DNA from: Pseudomonadota bacterium | Lineage (GTDB): Bacteria; Pseudomonadota; Alphaproteobacteria; G022571365 | Length of the DNA stretch: 42,378 nucleotides | Assembly: GCA_022571365.1 (NCBI GenBank) | Contig: JACZXZ010000012.1 | Span: 1 to 42,378 of the forward strand | Reading direction: 5' to 3' | Shown here: piece by piece, positions 16,261 to 24,605 of the stretch | Layout: the number at the start of each line of letters is the position of its first letter | Numbering within the stretch: the stretch's first letter is position 1 | The notes under the pieces: model-generated | Database searches by the model: none | What the model saw: only the letters and a program-made list of their open reading frames with translations | Told to the model about the DNA's origin: nothing | Position numbers and translations under genes: made by a program

Positions 16261-17887
16261 CGGTTTCGCTCAGCGCTTCGGCGAGCTGTCGCTCCAGGCC
16301 GTAATAACGCGCCCTGTCCCAGAAATTGGGGCGCAGGCCGCTCGGCCGGTGGCGCCCGGTGATGTTGCCCTTCTCGTCTTCGCCCTCAATCTCGTACGTA
16401 TACAGGTGTTGTATGGTGACGACATCGCCTTCCATGCCGACAAGCTCGCTCACGTGGGTGATCTTGCGCGAGCCGTCGCGCAGACGCTCCACTTGAATGA
16501 TGACGGTGATGGCGGCGGCGATCTGTTCGCGCACGGTCCTGACCGGCAAGTTGAAGCCGCCCATGGCGATCATGTTCTCGAGACGGCTGATCGCGTCGCG
16601 TGGGGAGTTGGCGTGCACCGTGCCCATCGAGCCGTCGTGGCCGGTGTTCATCGCCTGCAGCAGGTCGAACGCCTCGGGACCGCGGACCTCGCCCACGATG
16701 ATCCGCTCGGGCCGCATGCGCAGGCAGTTCTTCACCAGGTCGCGCATGGTGACCTCACCGATGCCCTCCAGGTTTGGCGGCCGCGTCTCCAGGCGCACCA
16801 CGTGGGGCTGCTGCAGTTGTAGCTCGGCCGCGTCCTCGCAGGTGACCGTGCGTTCACTCGGGTCGATGAATTGGGTCAGACAGTTCAACAGCGTGGTCTT
16901 GCCCGAACCGGTGCCGCCCGAGACCAGCACGTTGATCCGGCAGCCGCCGATCACCTCCAGAAGCTTGGCGAGGGGTGGCGTGAGGCTGCCGAATTCTATC
17001 AGCTTGTGCAGTGTGAGCTTTTCCTTGGTGAACTTTCTGATGGTCAGGACCGGTCCATCGAGTGCCAGCGGCGGCACGATGACGTTGACGCGTGAGCCGT
17101 CGAGAAGGCGCGCGTCGCAGATTGGGCTGGCCTCGTCGACGCGCCGGCCGACGGCGCTGACGATCCGCTGGCAGACGTTCATGAGTTGCGCGTCGTCGCG
17201 GAATTTGACGTCGGTGAGAACAATGCGCCCGTTGGTCTCGATGTAGACTTGTTGGGAGCCGTTCACCATGATGTCCGCGATGTCATCGCGATCGAGCAAG
17301 GGCTCGATCGGCCCCAGGCCGAGCACGTCATTGCAGATGTCGCCGATCACCCGGTCCTGCTCGGCGGCGCTCAGCACCATGTTGCGAATGGTGATGATCT
17401 CGCTGATGACGTCGCCGATCTCCTCACGCACCGCGTCGGGATCGAGCTTGGTCAGCGCGCTGAGATCGACCGCGGTCAAGAGATCATTGAAGACCTTGAT
17501 CTTGATCTCCTCGAGCCGCTGGTCAGGCTTGCTGGTCGTCGCCTTAGGCTGCGCTTTGACCTTCTTCGCCGGTTCGCTCGGCGCCGGAGCGGCCTCGGGC
17601 CGCCGGTCGGGCTCGCCGGTCGTCGCCTTAGGCTGTGCTTTGGCCTTCTCCGGCGGTTCGCTCGGCGCCGGAGCGGCCTCGGGCCGCCGGTCGGGCTCGC
17701 CGGTCGTCGCCTTAGGCTGCGCTTTGGCCTTCTCCGGCGGTTCGCTCGGCGCCGGAGCGGCCTCGGGTTGCGCCGACGCCGGAGCCGGCGTTTCGACTAC
17801 CTTGAGCTGCGGCGACGGTGCCGTCGGCTTCTCAGCGGCGGGATCAGGTTTTCGAGCGGCCGGAGGGCCCTCACGTTTACCAAACAT
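16253..17887 (-). CDS. cpaF: Flp pilus ATPase CpaF/TadA
   Basis: A 544-residue secretion ATPase of the CpaF/TadA family, the motor for Flp pilus extension (and possibly retraction). The catalytic half carries Walker A GGTGSGKT (324-331), the Asp box around TCEDAAELQL (349-358), Walker B-type RIIVGEVRGPEAFDLL (395-410) and the His box GHDGSMGTVHANSPRD (416-431). Before it is a long Pro/Ala/Lys-rich N-terminus of about 125 residues containing three copies of a 28-residue repeat, unusual for the family. GAGGAG stands just before the ATG. It overlaps tadB and follows cpaE by 65 bp. Confidence 0.95.
   Translation of the reverse strand: MFGKREGPPAARKPDPAAEKPTAPSPQLKVVETPAPASAQPEAAPAPSEPPEKAKAQPKATTGEPDRRPEAAPAPSEPPEKAKAQPKATTGEPDRRPEAAPAPSEPAKKVKAQPKATTSKPDQRLEEIKIKVFNDLLTAVDLSALTKLDPDAVREEIGDVISEIITIRNMVLSAAEQDRVIGDICNDVLGLGPIEPLLDRDDIADIMVNGSQQVYIETNGRIVLTDVKFRDDAQLMNVCQRIVSAVGRRVDEASPICDARLLDGSRVNVIVPPLALDGPVLTIRKFTKEKLTLHKLIEFGSLTPPLAKLLEVIGGCRINVLVSGGTGSGKTTLLNCLTQFIDPSERTVTCEDAAELQLQQPHVVRLETRPPNLEGIGEVTMRDLVKNCLRMRPERIIVGEVRGPEAFDLLQAMNTGHDGSMGTVHANSPRDAISRLENMIAMGGFNLPVRTVREQIAAAITVIIQVERLRDGSRKITHVSELVGMEGDVVTIQHLYTYEIEGEDEKGNITGRHRPSGLRPNFWDRARYYGLERQLAEALSETDA
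17516..17767. repeat. Three tandem 84-bp repeats inside cpaF
   Basis: The DNA encodes residues 41-68, 69-96 and 97-124 of CpaF as three 28-residue copies starting PEAAPAPSEP. The first two copies are identical at protein level; the third differs at several positions (for instance AKKVKAQ for PEKAKAQ). Being a multiple of three, copy-number change would leave the ATPase in frame. The repeat is Pro/Ala/Lys-rich, so it probably forms an extended linker. Confidence 0.9.
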
Positions 17888-17952
17888 GGCTCCTCGTTTT
17901 TATGTAGACCTTTTTGTATGCAACTTTAACTATGACATATATGGATTTAAAT

Positions 17953-19134
17953 CTACTTCCTGAACAATGACAACACGCCTTTCTTCTTCTTCTCCGTCAC
18001 TTTCTGTCGTCCGCTTAGGGTTTTTGCCAGTTCGCCAAGATCGGCCGCCACCCTTTGACGAGCCTTGATCTCGGCGACCATTTGACCGTTGTTGGCCGCC
18101 GTGCCGAACAGCGCCGGCTCGAATGGAACTTCGAGGGTAGTCTTGCACTTCAGCGTCTCTTCAAAGTTCTTGGGCGAAAGCTCTGTCTTCTTGTAGGCGC
18201 CGACGCGATTGAGGATAAGGCGCAACGGCGGGTACTCGCCACGCAGCGCCGTCAGTTTTGTATATAGGTTCTTCGCATCCCGTAGGCCCGCCAGATCGAG
18301 GGAGGTGGTGATCGCGACCTCGTCGCTGTCCTGCAGGCTTTGCTGTGCCCATGGCGTCCAGCCGTGCGGCATGTCAAGAACGACGAACGCCACCATGCGG
18401 CGCAGCTTTTCCAGTACTTGGCTCAGGGATTCTATGGTGATTTCCGGATTGCTTTCAAGAGAGCCGGGTGCGGCCAGCAGCATCAGATGCTCGTCATATT
18501 TTTCCATAAAGCGTTCGAGCAGCACCTCGTCGACTCGTTCCGGCTGAGCCAGCGCGTCGACAATCCCGTTATCGGCCTCGATGTTGAAGGCCAGGGCGGC
18601 CGTGCCGAAGGGGATGTCCAGGTCGACCAAGGCGACGTTTTCCTCGTAAATGTCACCCAGACTCCACGCGACGTTGTGAGCCATGGTGCTGCTGCCGGTG
18701 CCGCCGCGCGCGCCGACAAAGGCGATCATCCGGCCCAGCTGGGCGGCGTCCGGGTCGCCGCAGATCGCCATCAAGGCCTCGGTGATCTGCGCCGGCGTCA
18801 CCGGCCGGGTGAGGTAGTCGCTGACACCGTGGCGGAGCAGCGCACGATAGAGGGAGACGTCGTTCTCGGTGCCAATGACGATGACGTTGCTGCCGACGTT
18901 GCAGACCTCGGCGAGCGAGTCGATCTCGGCCAGCAGAGAGTCACCGCTTTTTTCCGACTCGATGACGACAATGGTCGGGGTCACATTCTCCGAGCAGTAG
19001 GCGATGGCGGCTTCGATTCCGCCGAAGTCGCCCGAGCTCTTGGCCTCCGCCAAGCGCCGGTCGCTGCAGGCTTGTTCGAGGGCTTGTTTGGTCTCCTCGC
19101 TTTCGACGAATGCCTGGATCGAAACGTTGATAAT
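17953..19134 (-). CDS. cpaE: Pilus assembly protein CpaE/TadZ, probable ATT start
   Basis: A protein of about 393 residues with an atypical receiver-like N-domain and a MinD/ParA-like ATPase domain containing the deviant Walker A FVGARGGTGSSTMAHNVA, then ALVDLDIPFGTAALAFN and VVLDMPHGWTPWAQ. CpaE/TadZ localises the Tad machine at the pole. The first ATG/GTG/TTG codon in frame is the TTG at 19053, which falls inside conserved sequence. Upstream, the frame stays open and reads IINVSIQAFVESEETKQAL, the expected TadZ N-terminus. A strong ribosome site GAGGAGG (19143-19149) sits eight bases before an ATT (19132-19134), so an ATT start is proposed. A damaged ATG or a sequencing error could also explain it. 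Confidence 0.8.
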   Translation of the reverse strand: MINVSIQAFVESEETKQALEQACSDRRLAEAKSSGDFGGIEAAIAYCSENVTPTIVVIESEKSGDSLLAEIDSLAEVCNVGSNVIVIGTENDVSLYRALLRHGVSDYLTRPVTPAQITEALMAICGDPDAAQLGRMIAFVGARGGTGSSTMAHNVAWSLGDIYEENVALVDLDIPFGTAALAFNIEADNGIVDALAQPERVDEVLLERFMEKYDEHLMLLAAPGSLESNPEITIESLSQVLEKLRRMVAFVVLDMPHGWTPWAQQSLQDSDEVAITTSLDLAGLRDAKNLYTKLTALRGEYPPLRLILNRVGAYKKTELSPKNFEETLKCKTTLEVPFEPALFGTAANNGQMVAEIKARQRVAADLGELAKTLSGRQKVTEKKKKGVLSLFRK

Positions 19135-19142
19135 CTTTCCGT

Positions 19143-19149
19143 CCTCCTC
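19143..19149 (-). promoter_or_regulatory. Ribosome-binding site that supports the ATT start of cpaE
   Basis: GAGGAGG on the minus strand, eight bases before the proposed ATT. It is the only strong site near the conserved start of the protein, and no canonical start codon lies at a workable distance in the right frame. Confidence 0.6.
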
Positions 19150-19447
19150 AGGCGATATTTCCCAGATGGGCTCCCGATGATCGCAAGTTTAGCACCAACC
19201 GGCGTTCAACGCCATTTGGGAGCGGCTTTCCGTCTTTAGCGCACTCGCTTGCGAACAATTGCCGCCGAAAGATGCCAGTTGGATTCCACTCTCAGAGGGT
19301 CGTGCCGGCTTTCAACCGTCAGGCGCCCTCCCACAAACTCTCTCGATCCGCGTTAATGCTTTGAGATATATGGAAAATTCCGTTCGGGATCGAATTCGAG
19401 GGAGGATCTGGAGAATCCAGGCTCAGGCGAAATCGGGTTGAGAGCTA
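19150..19447. other. Intergenic region between cpaD and cpaE
   Basis: About 300 bp without a supported gene. It separates the cpaB-cpaC-cpaD group from cpaE onward and probably carries a promoter for the second group. GGCGTTCAACGCC (19201-19213) is a short perfect inverted repeat about 67 bp upstream of the cpaE start and could be an operator. No clear terminator was seen after cpaD. Confidence 0.4.
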
Positions 19448-20122
19448 CTACTCGCTAATTTCTTCGCTCACCGTCGCCTTCTCTTCAGCCGTCTTCTCCG
19501 CGCCGGTGACCTCACCCCGACGGTATTTACCGATGATCAGGTCGCTGCGCGCGGTGTCGCGCAGCCCTAGCGGCGCCGGCCCGACGAGATGGGCCGGATT
19601 GGCCACCATGAGGCCCAGATTGCGCCGTGTCGCGCAGCCGTAGTTGGGGGGCAGCGCGTTGGTTGGGTTGTAGTGCGTCGGCCGGGACCAATCCCCGCAC
19701 TGCGGCACCCTGACTTTTATGCCCTCGAAATGCAAGGTGGCTAACCGGGGCCCTTCCGCTGCCTCGACCTCAAGGCCGAGGCGCACGGCCCCGGGCGCAA
19801 CACCGCGGCGGTAGGCATAACGCTCGAGAGCTCGGCCGCGTCTGAGCGCCGCCTCGTCATCTTCGCTCTCTGCCGGCACGGTGATCGTCAACGGGGCGAG
19901 ACCGCGTTTGCCATACTCGGCCAGGAAGCCGTCGAGGCGGGCGCGCTCGTCGGGGGCGAGGCGGGTGACGTCCTCGACGGCGGCGATCGAGAGTTCGTGG
20001 CTCTGCCTTTCGAGGGTGAAATCGTGGTACATCGGCGGCCCCGCGCAGCCGGCGGCGACGAGCAGCAAACCGGCGGCCCACCCGAGGGACCGCAAGCCTG
20101 AGCATTTCACTATTGTCGCCAT
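19448..20122 (-). CDS. cpaD: Pilus biogenesis lipoprotein CpaD
   Basis: A 224-residue CpaD-family lipoprotein. The signal ends in LLVAAGC, giving a lipidated cysteine near residue 26. The mature protein has the family block VPQCGDWSR with NALPPNYGCATRRNLGLMVA then NPAHLVGPAPLG, containing two conserved cysteines that could pair. CpaD is an outer-membrane-associated partner of the CpaC secretin. The C-terminal tail is acidic (AEKTAEEKATVSEEISE). Gene order cpaB-cpaC-cpaD is as in Caulobacter, with 64 bp between cpaC and cpaD. Confidence 0.9.
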   Translation of the reverse strand: MATIVKCSGLRSLGWAAGLLLVAAGCAGPPMYHDFTLERQSHELSIAAVEDVTRLAPDERARLDGFLAEYGKRGLAPLTITVPAESEDDEAALRRGRALERYAYRRGVAPGAVRLGLEVEAAEGPRLATLHFEGIKVRVPQCGDWSRPTHYNPTNALPPNYGCATRRNLGLMVANPAHLVGPAPLGLRDTARSDLIIGKYRRGEVTGAEKTAEEKATVSEEISE

Positions 20123-20186
20123 AACGTAGCCCTTCCTTCAACCCACTGGCATGCCCGATCCGAGGCCGACCTTATGCCGTGGTGCA

Positions 20187-21644
20187 TTATTCCATGATAT
20201 ACCCGACCGGGCCCTCGATCTGGCCCGCCGGGGGCTCCAGATCCGGCTTGACATAGATTTTGTGCAACCGCCCGAACAGGTACATATCGACGTCGCTCGC
20301 CGGGGCGAAGCCGTCGGTCGGCAGGGCCAGGGCGCGCTCCGCCACCGGCTCGACGAGGTAGGCGGTGACGATAATGATGAGCTCGGTCTCGTTGCGCTGG
20401 AACTCCTGACTGCGGAACAGGGCGCCGAGGATCGGCAGGTTCATCAGGCCCGGTATGCCGGTGACCGTGTTGGTTATGTCGTCCTGGAGCAGGCCGGCGA
20501 TGACCAGGCTGCCGCCGCTGGGCAGCTCCACGGTGGTCTCCGCCCGGCGCAGCGTCAGCGCCGGAATGGTGACGGTATCGTCCGCGGTCACCTCAATCGT
20601 GAGCTCGCCCGAGCCAGCGCCGGTCGCCAGCGCGCTGACCTCGGTCGACACCTTGAGCGAGATGCGGCCCGACTCGAGCACCACCGGGGTGAAGGCCAAG
20701 CTCACGCCGAACGGCTTGAACTCGATGGTGAATGTACCGGGTTCTGTTCCGGGGATCAGGACCGGAAACTCGCCGCCGGCGATCAGGGTCGCGGTCTCGC
20801 CCGAGATCGCGGTCAGGGTCGGCTCGGCCAGGTTCTTGACCAGTCCTTCGCTCTCCAGCGCCTTGATGACCGTCGTGAGGCTGCGGGGGCCACTGTCGAA
20901 AACGAACGTGCCGGTGCCGAAAGCATTCACGCTGGCGACAGTGAGACCGCTAACCGAAGGCACACTTGTAGTCAAGTCGAAGCCGATATTCTCGGTTCTC
21001 GTCAACCCCAAGGTCAGGTCGATGCCGAGCTGCTTGAAGATATCGCGTCTGACCTCGGCGACGCGCACCTGGAGAAAGACCTGTTGCCCGCCCAGCACGC
21101 TCAGCATGTTGACCACGTTTTCATCCTCCGCGACGAAGCGCCGGGCGATCTGCCGGGCGTCCTCGGAGGCCTTTGGTGAGCGCACCGTCCCGGTCAGGAC
21201 AATGTCGGTGTTCACCGCTGTGACCTCGATGGTCTCGTTCGGCAGAATCTCGGCCAGGGCCTTTCTGAGCGCCGTCATGTCGACTTCCACCCGCACCTCG
21301 AGGCGGAGTGCGACACGGCCCTCGCTGTCGAGGAAGAAGACGTTGGTGTCGCCAACGGCCTGGGCCACGAGGAAGACCTTCCGCGCCGTCTTGACCACCA
21401 CGTCGACGATCTCCGGATTGGCCACCATGACGTCGCGCGCATCGACTGGCAGGTTGATGAGGCGCGTCTTGCCCACCGGCAGGGTGATGACGTAGGGCAC
21501 CGTATCGTCGATCAGTTCCTGCATCTCGATGCCGGCGTCCACGCCTTGCTGGGCCAACGCGGCTTGGGGCACGGCGAACTGGGCCACGGCGAGGAGGACA
21601 AGGACGTTTCTTATAGAAAAGCGTCCCATAAAAAAGCGGTTCAT
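20187..21644 (-). CDS. cpaC: Flp pilus secretin CpaC/RcpA
   Basis: A 485-residue secretin forming the outer-membrane channel for the Flp pilus. A Sec signal (ending AALAQQ) is followed by the pilus N-domain with LPVGKTRLINLPVDARDVMV and ANPEIVDVVVKTARKVFLVA, a BON-like domain around DIVLTGTVRSPKASEDARQI, and the C-terminal secretin domain with VFLQVRVAEVRRDIFKQLG, LAEPTLTAISGETATLIAGG and GIPGLMNLPILGALFRS. Length is normal for the family. Its ATG overlaps the cpaB stop by four bases. A stand-alone copy of its N-domain is encoded at 12633-13097. Confidence 0.94.
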   Translation of the reverse strand: MNRFFMGRFSIRNVLVLLAVAQFAVPQAALAQQGVDAGIEMQELIDDTVPYVITLPVGKTRLINLPVDARDVMVANPEIVDVVVKTARKVFLVAQAVGDTNVFFLDSEGRVALRLEVRVEVDMTALRKALAEILPNETIEVTAVNTDIVLTGTVRSPKASEDARQIARRFVAEDENVVNMLSVLGGQQVFLQVRVAEVRRDIFKQLGIDLTLGLTRTENIGFDLTTSVPSVSGLTVASVNAFGTGTFVFDSGPRSLTTVIKALESEGLVKNLAEPTLTAISGETATLIAGGEFPVLIPGTEPGTFTIEFKPFGVSLAFTPVVLESGRISLKVSTEVSALATGAGSGELTIEVTADDTVTIPALTLRRAETTVELPSGGSLVIAGLLQDDITNTVTGIPGLMNLPILGALFRSQEFQRNETELIIIVTAYLVEPVAERALALPTDGFAPASDVDMYLFGRLHKIYVKPDLEPPAGQIEGPVGYIME

Positions 21645-22558
21645 TTTTGGCTGGAGAACTCCAGCGTGGTCAACGTGGACGAGCGGTAAACCTTCAGCTT
21701 CTTCCTCTGCGCGAAAGCCGATGCCTCGTCCGATACCGGGCCCTCGATTCCGGCCTGTGCCAGGATCGAGGCCCGCACGGCCTCACTGATCTCGCGATCA
21801 CTGGTATAGCCGATCTCCCCCTCTGCGATCTCGCCTGGGGTGAGACTGCGCAGCGACAGGGAAAGGATACCCATCGTCGACGCCACGGCGAGCAGCTCGG
21901 CCTGCTTCGGCGTAACCTCCAAGGTCACCGTTTTTGAGACCTGCGCGTCCTTGTCCAGGTCGGCCATGCTCTGGTCTATGGCGAGCACCCTGACGTCCTT
22001 GAGAACGGTTTCACTGGAGAACTGCACCACCGGCCCTATGACATCCTGTCCCTCGTCCGTCCTCACTAGGGCCTTGCGGATCTCGACGGTCAGGATGACG
22101 TCGATCCGGTCGCCGGGGGAAACGAAGCCGGCGGCGCCTGAAACCGGGTTCACCGCAATGCTCACGGCGCGCATCCCCGGCGACACTGCGCCAGCCAGGA
22201 AGCCGGCCTCGCTGCGTTTGAACACCTTGTCCGTCGTGATCGGCTCGCCCTGGCCGATGCCGCGCTTGACCACGAACCCGACCAACTCCTCGTCGACATC
22301 CTCCTCGTCCGCCAGGATGTAGTTCTTGCCGACACCGTCCTCCGGCCAAGCCCGCCACGTCATATCCTCGTATTTGAGGATCGTGCCGGCGGCCAGATCC
22401 CTCTCGGCGACCAGCACCTCCACCGCCGCGATGCCTGGTCGCTGGTCCTCGGCCGTCGAGGGGGCCACCTGGCTCTGCAGATAACGGTTTACGAGGAACG
22501 TCGTCAGGCCCGCGACGGCGAGCGCAACAACGATGAGAACGATGGTCAAAGGGCGCAT
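21641..22558 (-). CDS. cpaB: Flp pilus assembly protein CpaB/RcpC
   Basis: A 305-residue protein with one N-terminal membrane helix (TIVLIVVALAVAGLTTFLV), then a SAF-type beta-clip domain with VEVLVAERDLAAGTIL and GVSPGMRAVSIAVNPVSGAAGFVSPGDRIDVI-type sequence (here AVSPGMRAVSIAVN, then FVSPGDRIDVILTV). CpaB is thought to interact with the secretin and with peptidoglycan in the periplasm. It starts the cpaB-cpaC-cpaD group; the gap upstream has tandem operator-like repeats. It overlaps cpaC by four bases. Confidence 0.92.
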   Translation of the reverse strand: MRPLTIVLIVVALAVAGLTTFLVNRYLQSQVAPSTAEDQRPGIAAVEVLVAERDLAAGTILKYEDMTWRAWPEDGVGKNYILADEEDVDEELVGFVVKRGIGQGEPITTDKVFKRSEAGFLAGAVSPGMRAVSIAVNPVSGAAGFVSPGDRIDVILTVEIRKALVRTDEGQDVIGPVVQFSSETVLKDVRVLAIDQSMADLDKDAQVSKTVTLEVTPKQAELLAVASTMGILSLSLRSLTPGEIAEGEIGYTSDREISEAVRASILAQAGIEGPVSDEASAFAQRKKLKVYRSSTLTTLEFSSQK

Positions 22559-22586
22559 GGCTCTTTCCCCATCTCCTTAATACGTC

Positions 22587-22627
22587 ATTTCACGTTTCAG
22601 AAATACTTCATTTCACATTTCAGAAAT
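22587..22627. promoter_or_regulatory. Two tandem 18-bp palindromic sites upstream of cpaB
   Basis: ATTTCACGTTTCAGAAAT (22587-22604) and ATTTCACATTTCAGAAAT (22610-22627) differ at one base, are spaced 23 bp apart (close to two helical turns), and each has ATTTC/GAAAT arms. They lie 29-69 bp before the cpaB start in an AT-rich patch. They look like paired binding sites for a dimeric regulator. Confidence 0.6.
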
Positions 22628-22644
22628 AGCATTATTTCTCTACA

Positions 22645-22665
22645 TATGGTATGCTTATGGTATGC
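22645..22665. repeat. Direct repeat TATGGTATGC, two copies 11 bp apart
   Basis: TATGGTATGC occurs at 22645-22654 and 22656-22665, one helical turn apart, just upstream (relative to cpaB) of the palindromic pair. On the minus strand this reads GCATACCATA twice. It may belong to the same control region. The remaining stretch to 22825 shows nothing recognisable. Confidence 0.5.
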
Positions 22666-22825
22666 CTGATTTGAACCATATCAAGATTTTGCTTGACCAT
22701 TTAGGCTCGAAAAATACCCGAAGATCACCATTCCTGGGAAATCCAGATCACCGGTTTACCGGATTGCTCGAAACGGTCTCGCCCGGCCGCCTCTGGATAT
22801 CGCCGGCACGATGGCCGATGGGCTG

Positions 22826-23290
22826 TCATCCCGTCCCGGACAGTGAGCTCATGACCTCCCCGAACAGCAGCAAACTGGCCACGGCTATGGCAACTCCGTA
22901 CGGTATTTTACCTTCGGGCGCAAGCAGGCGTGCGACCCAGGTCCTGGCTTTCCACCGTGCGGGCAAGCCGATCTTGCGGGCGAGCAGGACAAGCAGAGCG
23001 AGCCCGCCACCAATGATTGCGACCAGCAACAAATAGGCCGCCAGCCCTTCCCATCCGATCCACAGCGTGCCCGCGGCCAGAAGCTTGGCGTCGCCGCCGC
23101 CGAACAGCCCCAGGAAAAATAACGTCGCAGCGACGACCAGCACGCCCAGGCCGACGCCGAGGTGGATCAAGATGTCCGATATCGGCCAGCCCGCACCGAT
23201 GGCCGCCGCCAGAAAGGCGCATCCGAGGGCGACGGGAATCCAGTTGGGAATCCGGTAGTCCGCAAGATCCCGATAGGCCGCGAAGGCCAT
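22826..23290 (-). CDS. cpaA: Prepilin peptidase CpaA/TadV, N-terminus unclear
   Basis: An A24-family aspartic prepilin peptidase that would process the Flp pilin and TadE-like pseudopilins. It has the two catalytic aspartates in context: YRDLADYRIPN near the N-terminus and the GxGD-type FGGGDAKLLAAGTLW further on, with four to five hydrophobic helices. The first canonical start (ATG at 23290) leaves only a few residues before the first motif and cuts the first helix. In the same frame upstream, up to past 23400, there is no stop and no ATG, GTG or TTG, yet the 20 codons before 23290 encode a hydrophobic FAQAVLGACVYIFPAA. The gene may use a rare start (for example ATA at 23303-23305) or be N-terminally damaged. 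Confidence 0.8.
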   Translation of the reverse strand: MAFAAYRDLADYRIPNWIPVALGCAFLAAAIGAGWPISDILIHLGVGLGVLVVAATLFFLGLFGGGDAKLLAAGTLWIGWEGLAAYLLLVAIIGGGLALLVLLARKIGLPARWKARTWVARLLAPEGKIPYGVAIAVASLLLFGEVMSSLSGTG

Positions 23291-23449
23291 CGCGGCGGGA
23301 AATATGTATACACAGGCTCCGAGAACCGCCTGTGCGAAGCTTTGTCCAGACGTGACCGTTCCCTGCTGACAGTAGATGTAGATGCTATGGGGCGGCCTTC
23401 CCGCAGCAGCTTGGGGATATAGGGCCGCTTGGCTCGAAAGGGATCCCCC

Positions 23450-23469
23450 GGTTCACCCTCCGGCGAACC
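23450..23469 (-). terminator. Hairpin after the pilin gene
   Basis: GGTTCACC and GGCGAACC pair (one G-T on one strand) around a four-base loop, about 85 bp after the flp stop. No T-run follows. Such a hairpin could protect the pilin mRNA end or partly terminate, giving more pilin than peptidase. Confidence 0.35.
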
Positions 23470-23551
23470 ATCGGAAACCCAACTTCCTCGGCTCGTCCTC
23501 AGGCCGCTGCCGGCCCGGAAGGGCTGCGATCACGCATCCCTGCTATCAGCC

Positions 23552-23773
23552 TCATTGGTTCAGATTTTCCGAAATGCCCGTGAACAGGGTGACGAGATCG
23601 TCGCCAATCGTGAACACGATCGCCACGATCGCAACCGCGATCCCCGCCGCGATCAGACCGTACTCGATGGCCGTCGCGCCGGACTCATCGTCCCTGAGTT
23701 CTCTCAGCTTGTCGGCGACTGAGTCGCGCAAGCCGTATTTCAGGCCCTGATACTTCAAGTAAAGACGCAGCAT
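23552..23773 (-). CDS. flp: Flp/Fap major pilin
   Basis: A 73-residue class IVb prepilin. A 34-residue leader (MLRLYLKYQGLKYGLRDSVA, then DKLRELRDDESG) precedes the processed part ATAIEYGLIAAGIAVAIVAI, with the conserved Glu-Tyr pair at positions 5-6 after the presumed cleavage glycine. The short C-terminal end is GDDLVTLFTGISENLNQ. The ATG at 23773 is preceded by GGAGGG at good spacing; a longer frame to 23839 has none. The leader is longer than typical Flp leaders. It is the first gene of the Tad run and should be the pilus subunit, cleaved by CpaA. Confidence 0.93.
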   Translation of the reverse strand: MLRLYLKYQGLKYGLRDSVADKLRELRDDESGATAIEYGLIAAGIAVAIVAIVFTIGDDLVTLFTGISENLNQ

Positions 23774-23858
23774 TGAAACCCTCCAAGGCTCGTTTCGTCC
23801 AGCGCTAGATTCACGTGGAGCGTCAGGAAACGCTAACATGGAAATGGACTACCGGCAA

Positions 23859-24605
23859 CTAGGCGTCCGCCGCCCTCGAGCCGGTAGTCCCACTCTCCTC
23901 GGCGCTTTGCGCCAGCTGGCGCAGGCGGAAATAGTCGTTGATATAGAGCGTTTTGTGATGGCGTTCGACCACGCCGTCGCGGGCGAGGTGGCCGATGGCG
24001 CGGGCCACCGTATCCTGCGTGGTGCCGGCCCAGGTCGCGATTTCCTTGTGATTGGGCATGTCATGGATGCCCCAGGTGCCGTCCGGTTTGACCGCCGGTC
24101 CGGCCAGGCGCAGCAGCTCCATGTAAACGCGCTGGCTCGGCGTCAGGCCCGTCAGGTCACGCACCCGGACATCCAGCCCGCGGATCATCTGGACCAGGCG
24201 CTTGTTGATTTGCCACGGCAGCTGCGGGTATTTGATTAGAAGGTCGACGAAGGTCTTGTGGTCGAGCGAGGCAAGCAGCGTGTCGGTCTGGGCGAACGCA
24301 TCCGCCGAGCGAGGGCTCTCGTCAATCGCCGCCATCTCCCCGAAATACTCGCCTTCCGGGAAGCTTGCGAGTTTGATCTCCTGCTCGGAGCCCGAATAAA
24401 TGACGACGCGCACCGTGCCGCGGACGATAAAATAGACCTCAGCCGAGTGCGAACCACGGCTGAAAATTTGCTCGTTCTCGGCAAAGCGGTGCCACTTGCA
24501 CTTGGCCTCGATCTTCCTGATCGCTTCGGGGCTCAGGTCCTTAAACAGCGACACACCCTTGAGCGATTTGCCTCTGTCGAGCGTCCGTTTCAACGCATCC
24601 ACCAT
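23859..24605 (-). CDS. Crp/Fnr-family transcription regulator
   Basis: A 248-residue regulator. The N-terminal cyclic-nucleotide-binding-type beta barrel contains GTVRVVIYSGSEQEIKLASF, then EGEYFGEMAAIDESPRSADA, close to the cAMP-binding consensus. A dimer helix follows, then a Crp-type winged helix with NHKEIATWAGTTQDTVARAI. The recognition helix reads QDTVAR where CRP has RETVGR, and there is only one cysteine in the N-terminal region, so it is not an oxygen-sensing Fe-S FNR. It lies 85 bp upstream of flp in the same direction and may control the pilus locus; that is inference from position. Confidence 0.88.
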   Translation of the reverse strand: MVDALKRTLDRGKSLKGVSLFKDLSPEAIRKIEAKCKWHRFAENEQIFSRGSHSAEVYFIVRGTVRVVIYSGSEQEIKLASFPEGEYFGEMAAIDESPRSADAFAQTDTLLASLDHKTFVDLLIKYPQLPWQINKRLVQMIRGLDVRVRDLTGLTPSQRVYMELLRLAGPAVKPDGTWGIHDMPNHKEIATWAGTTQDTVARAIGHLARDGVVERHHKTLYINDYFRLRQLAQSAEESGTTGSRAADA

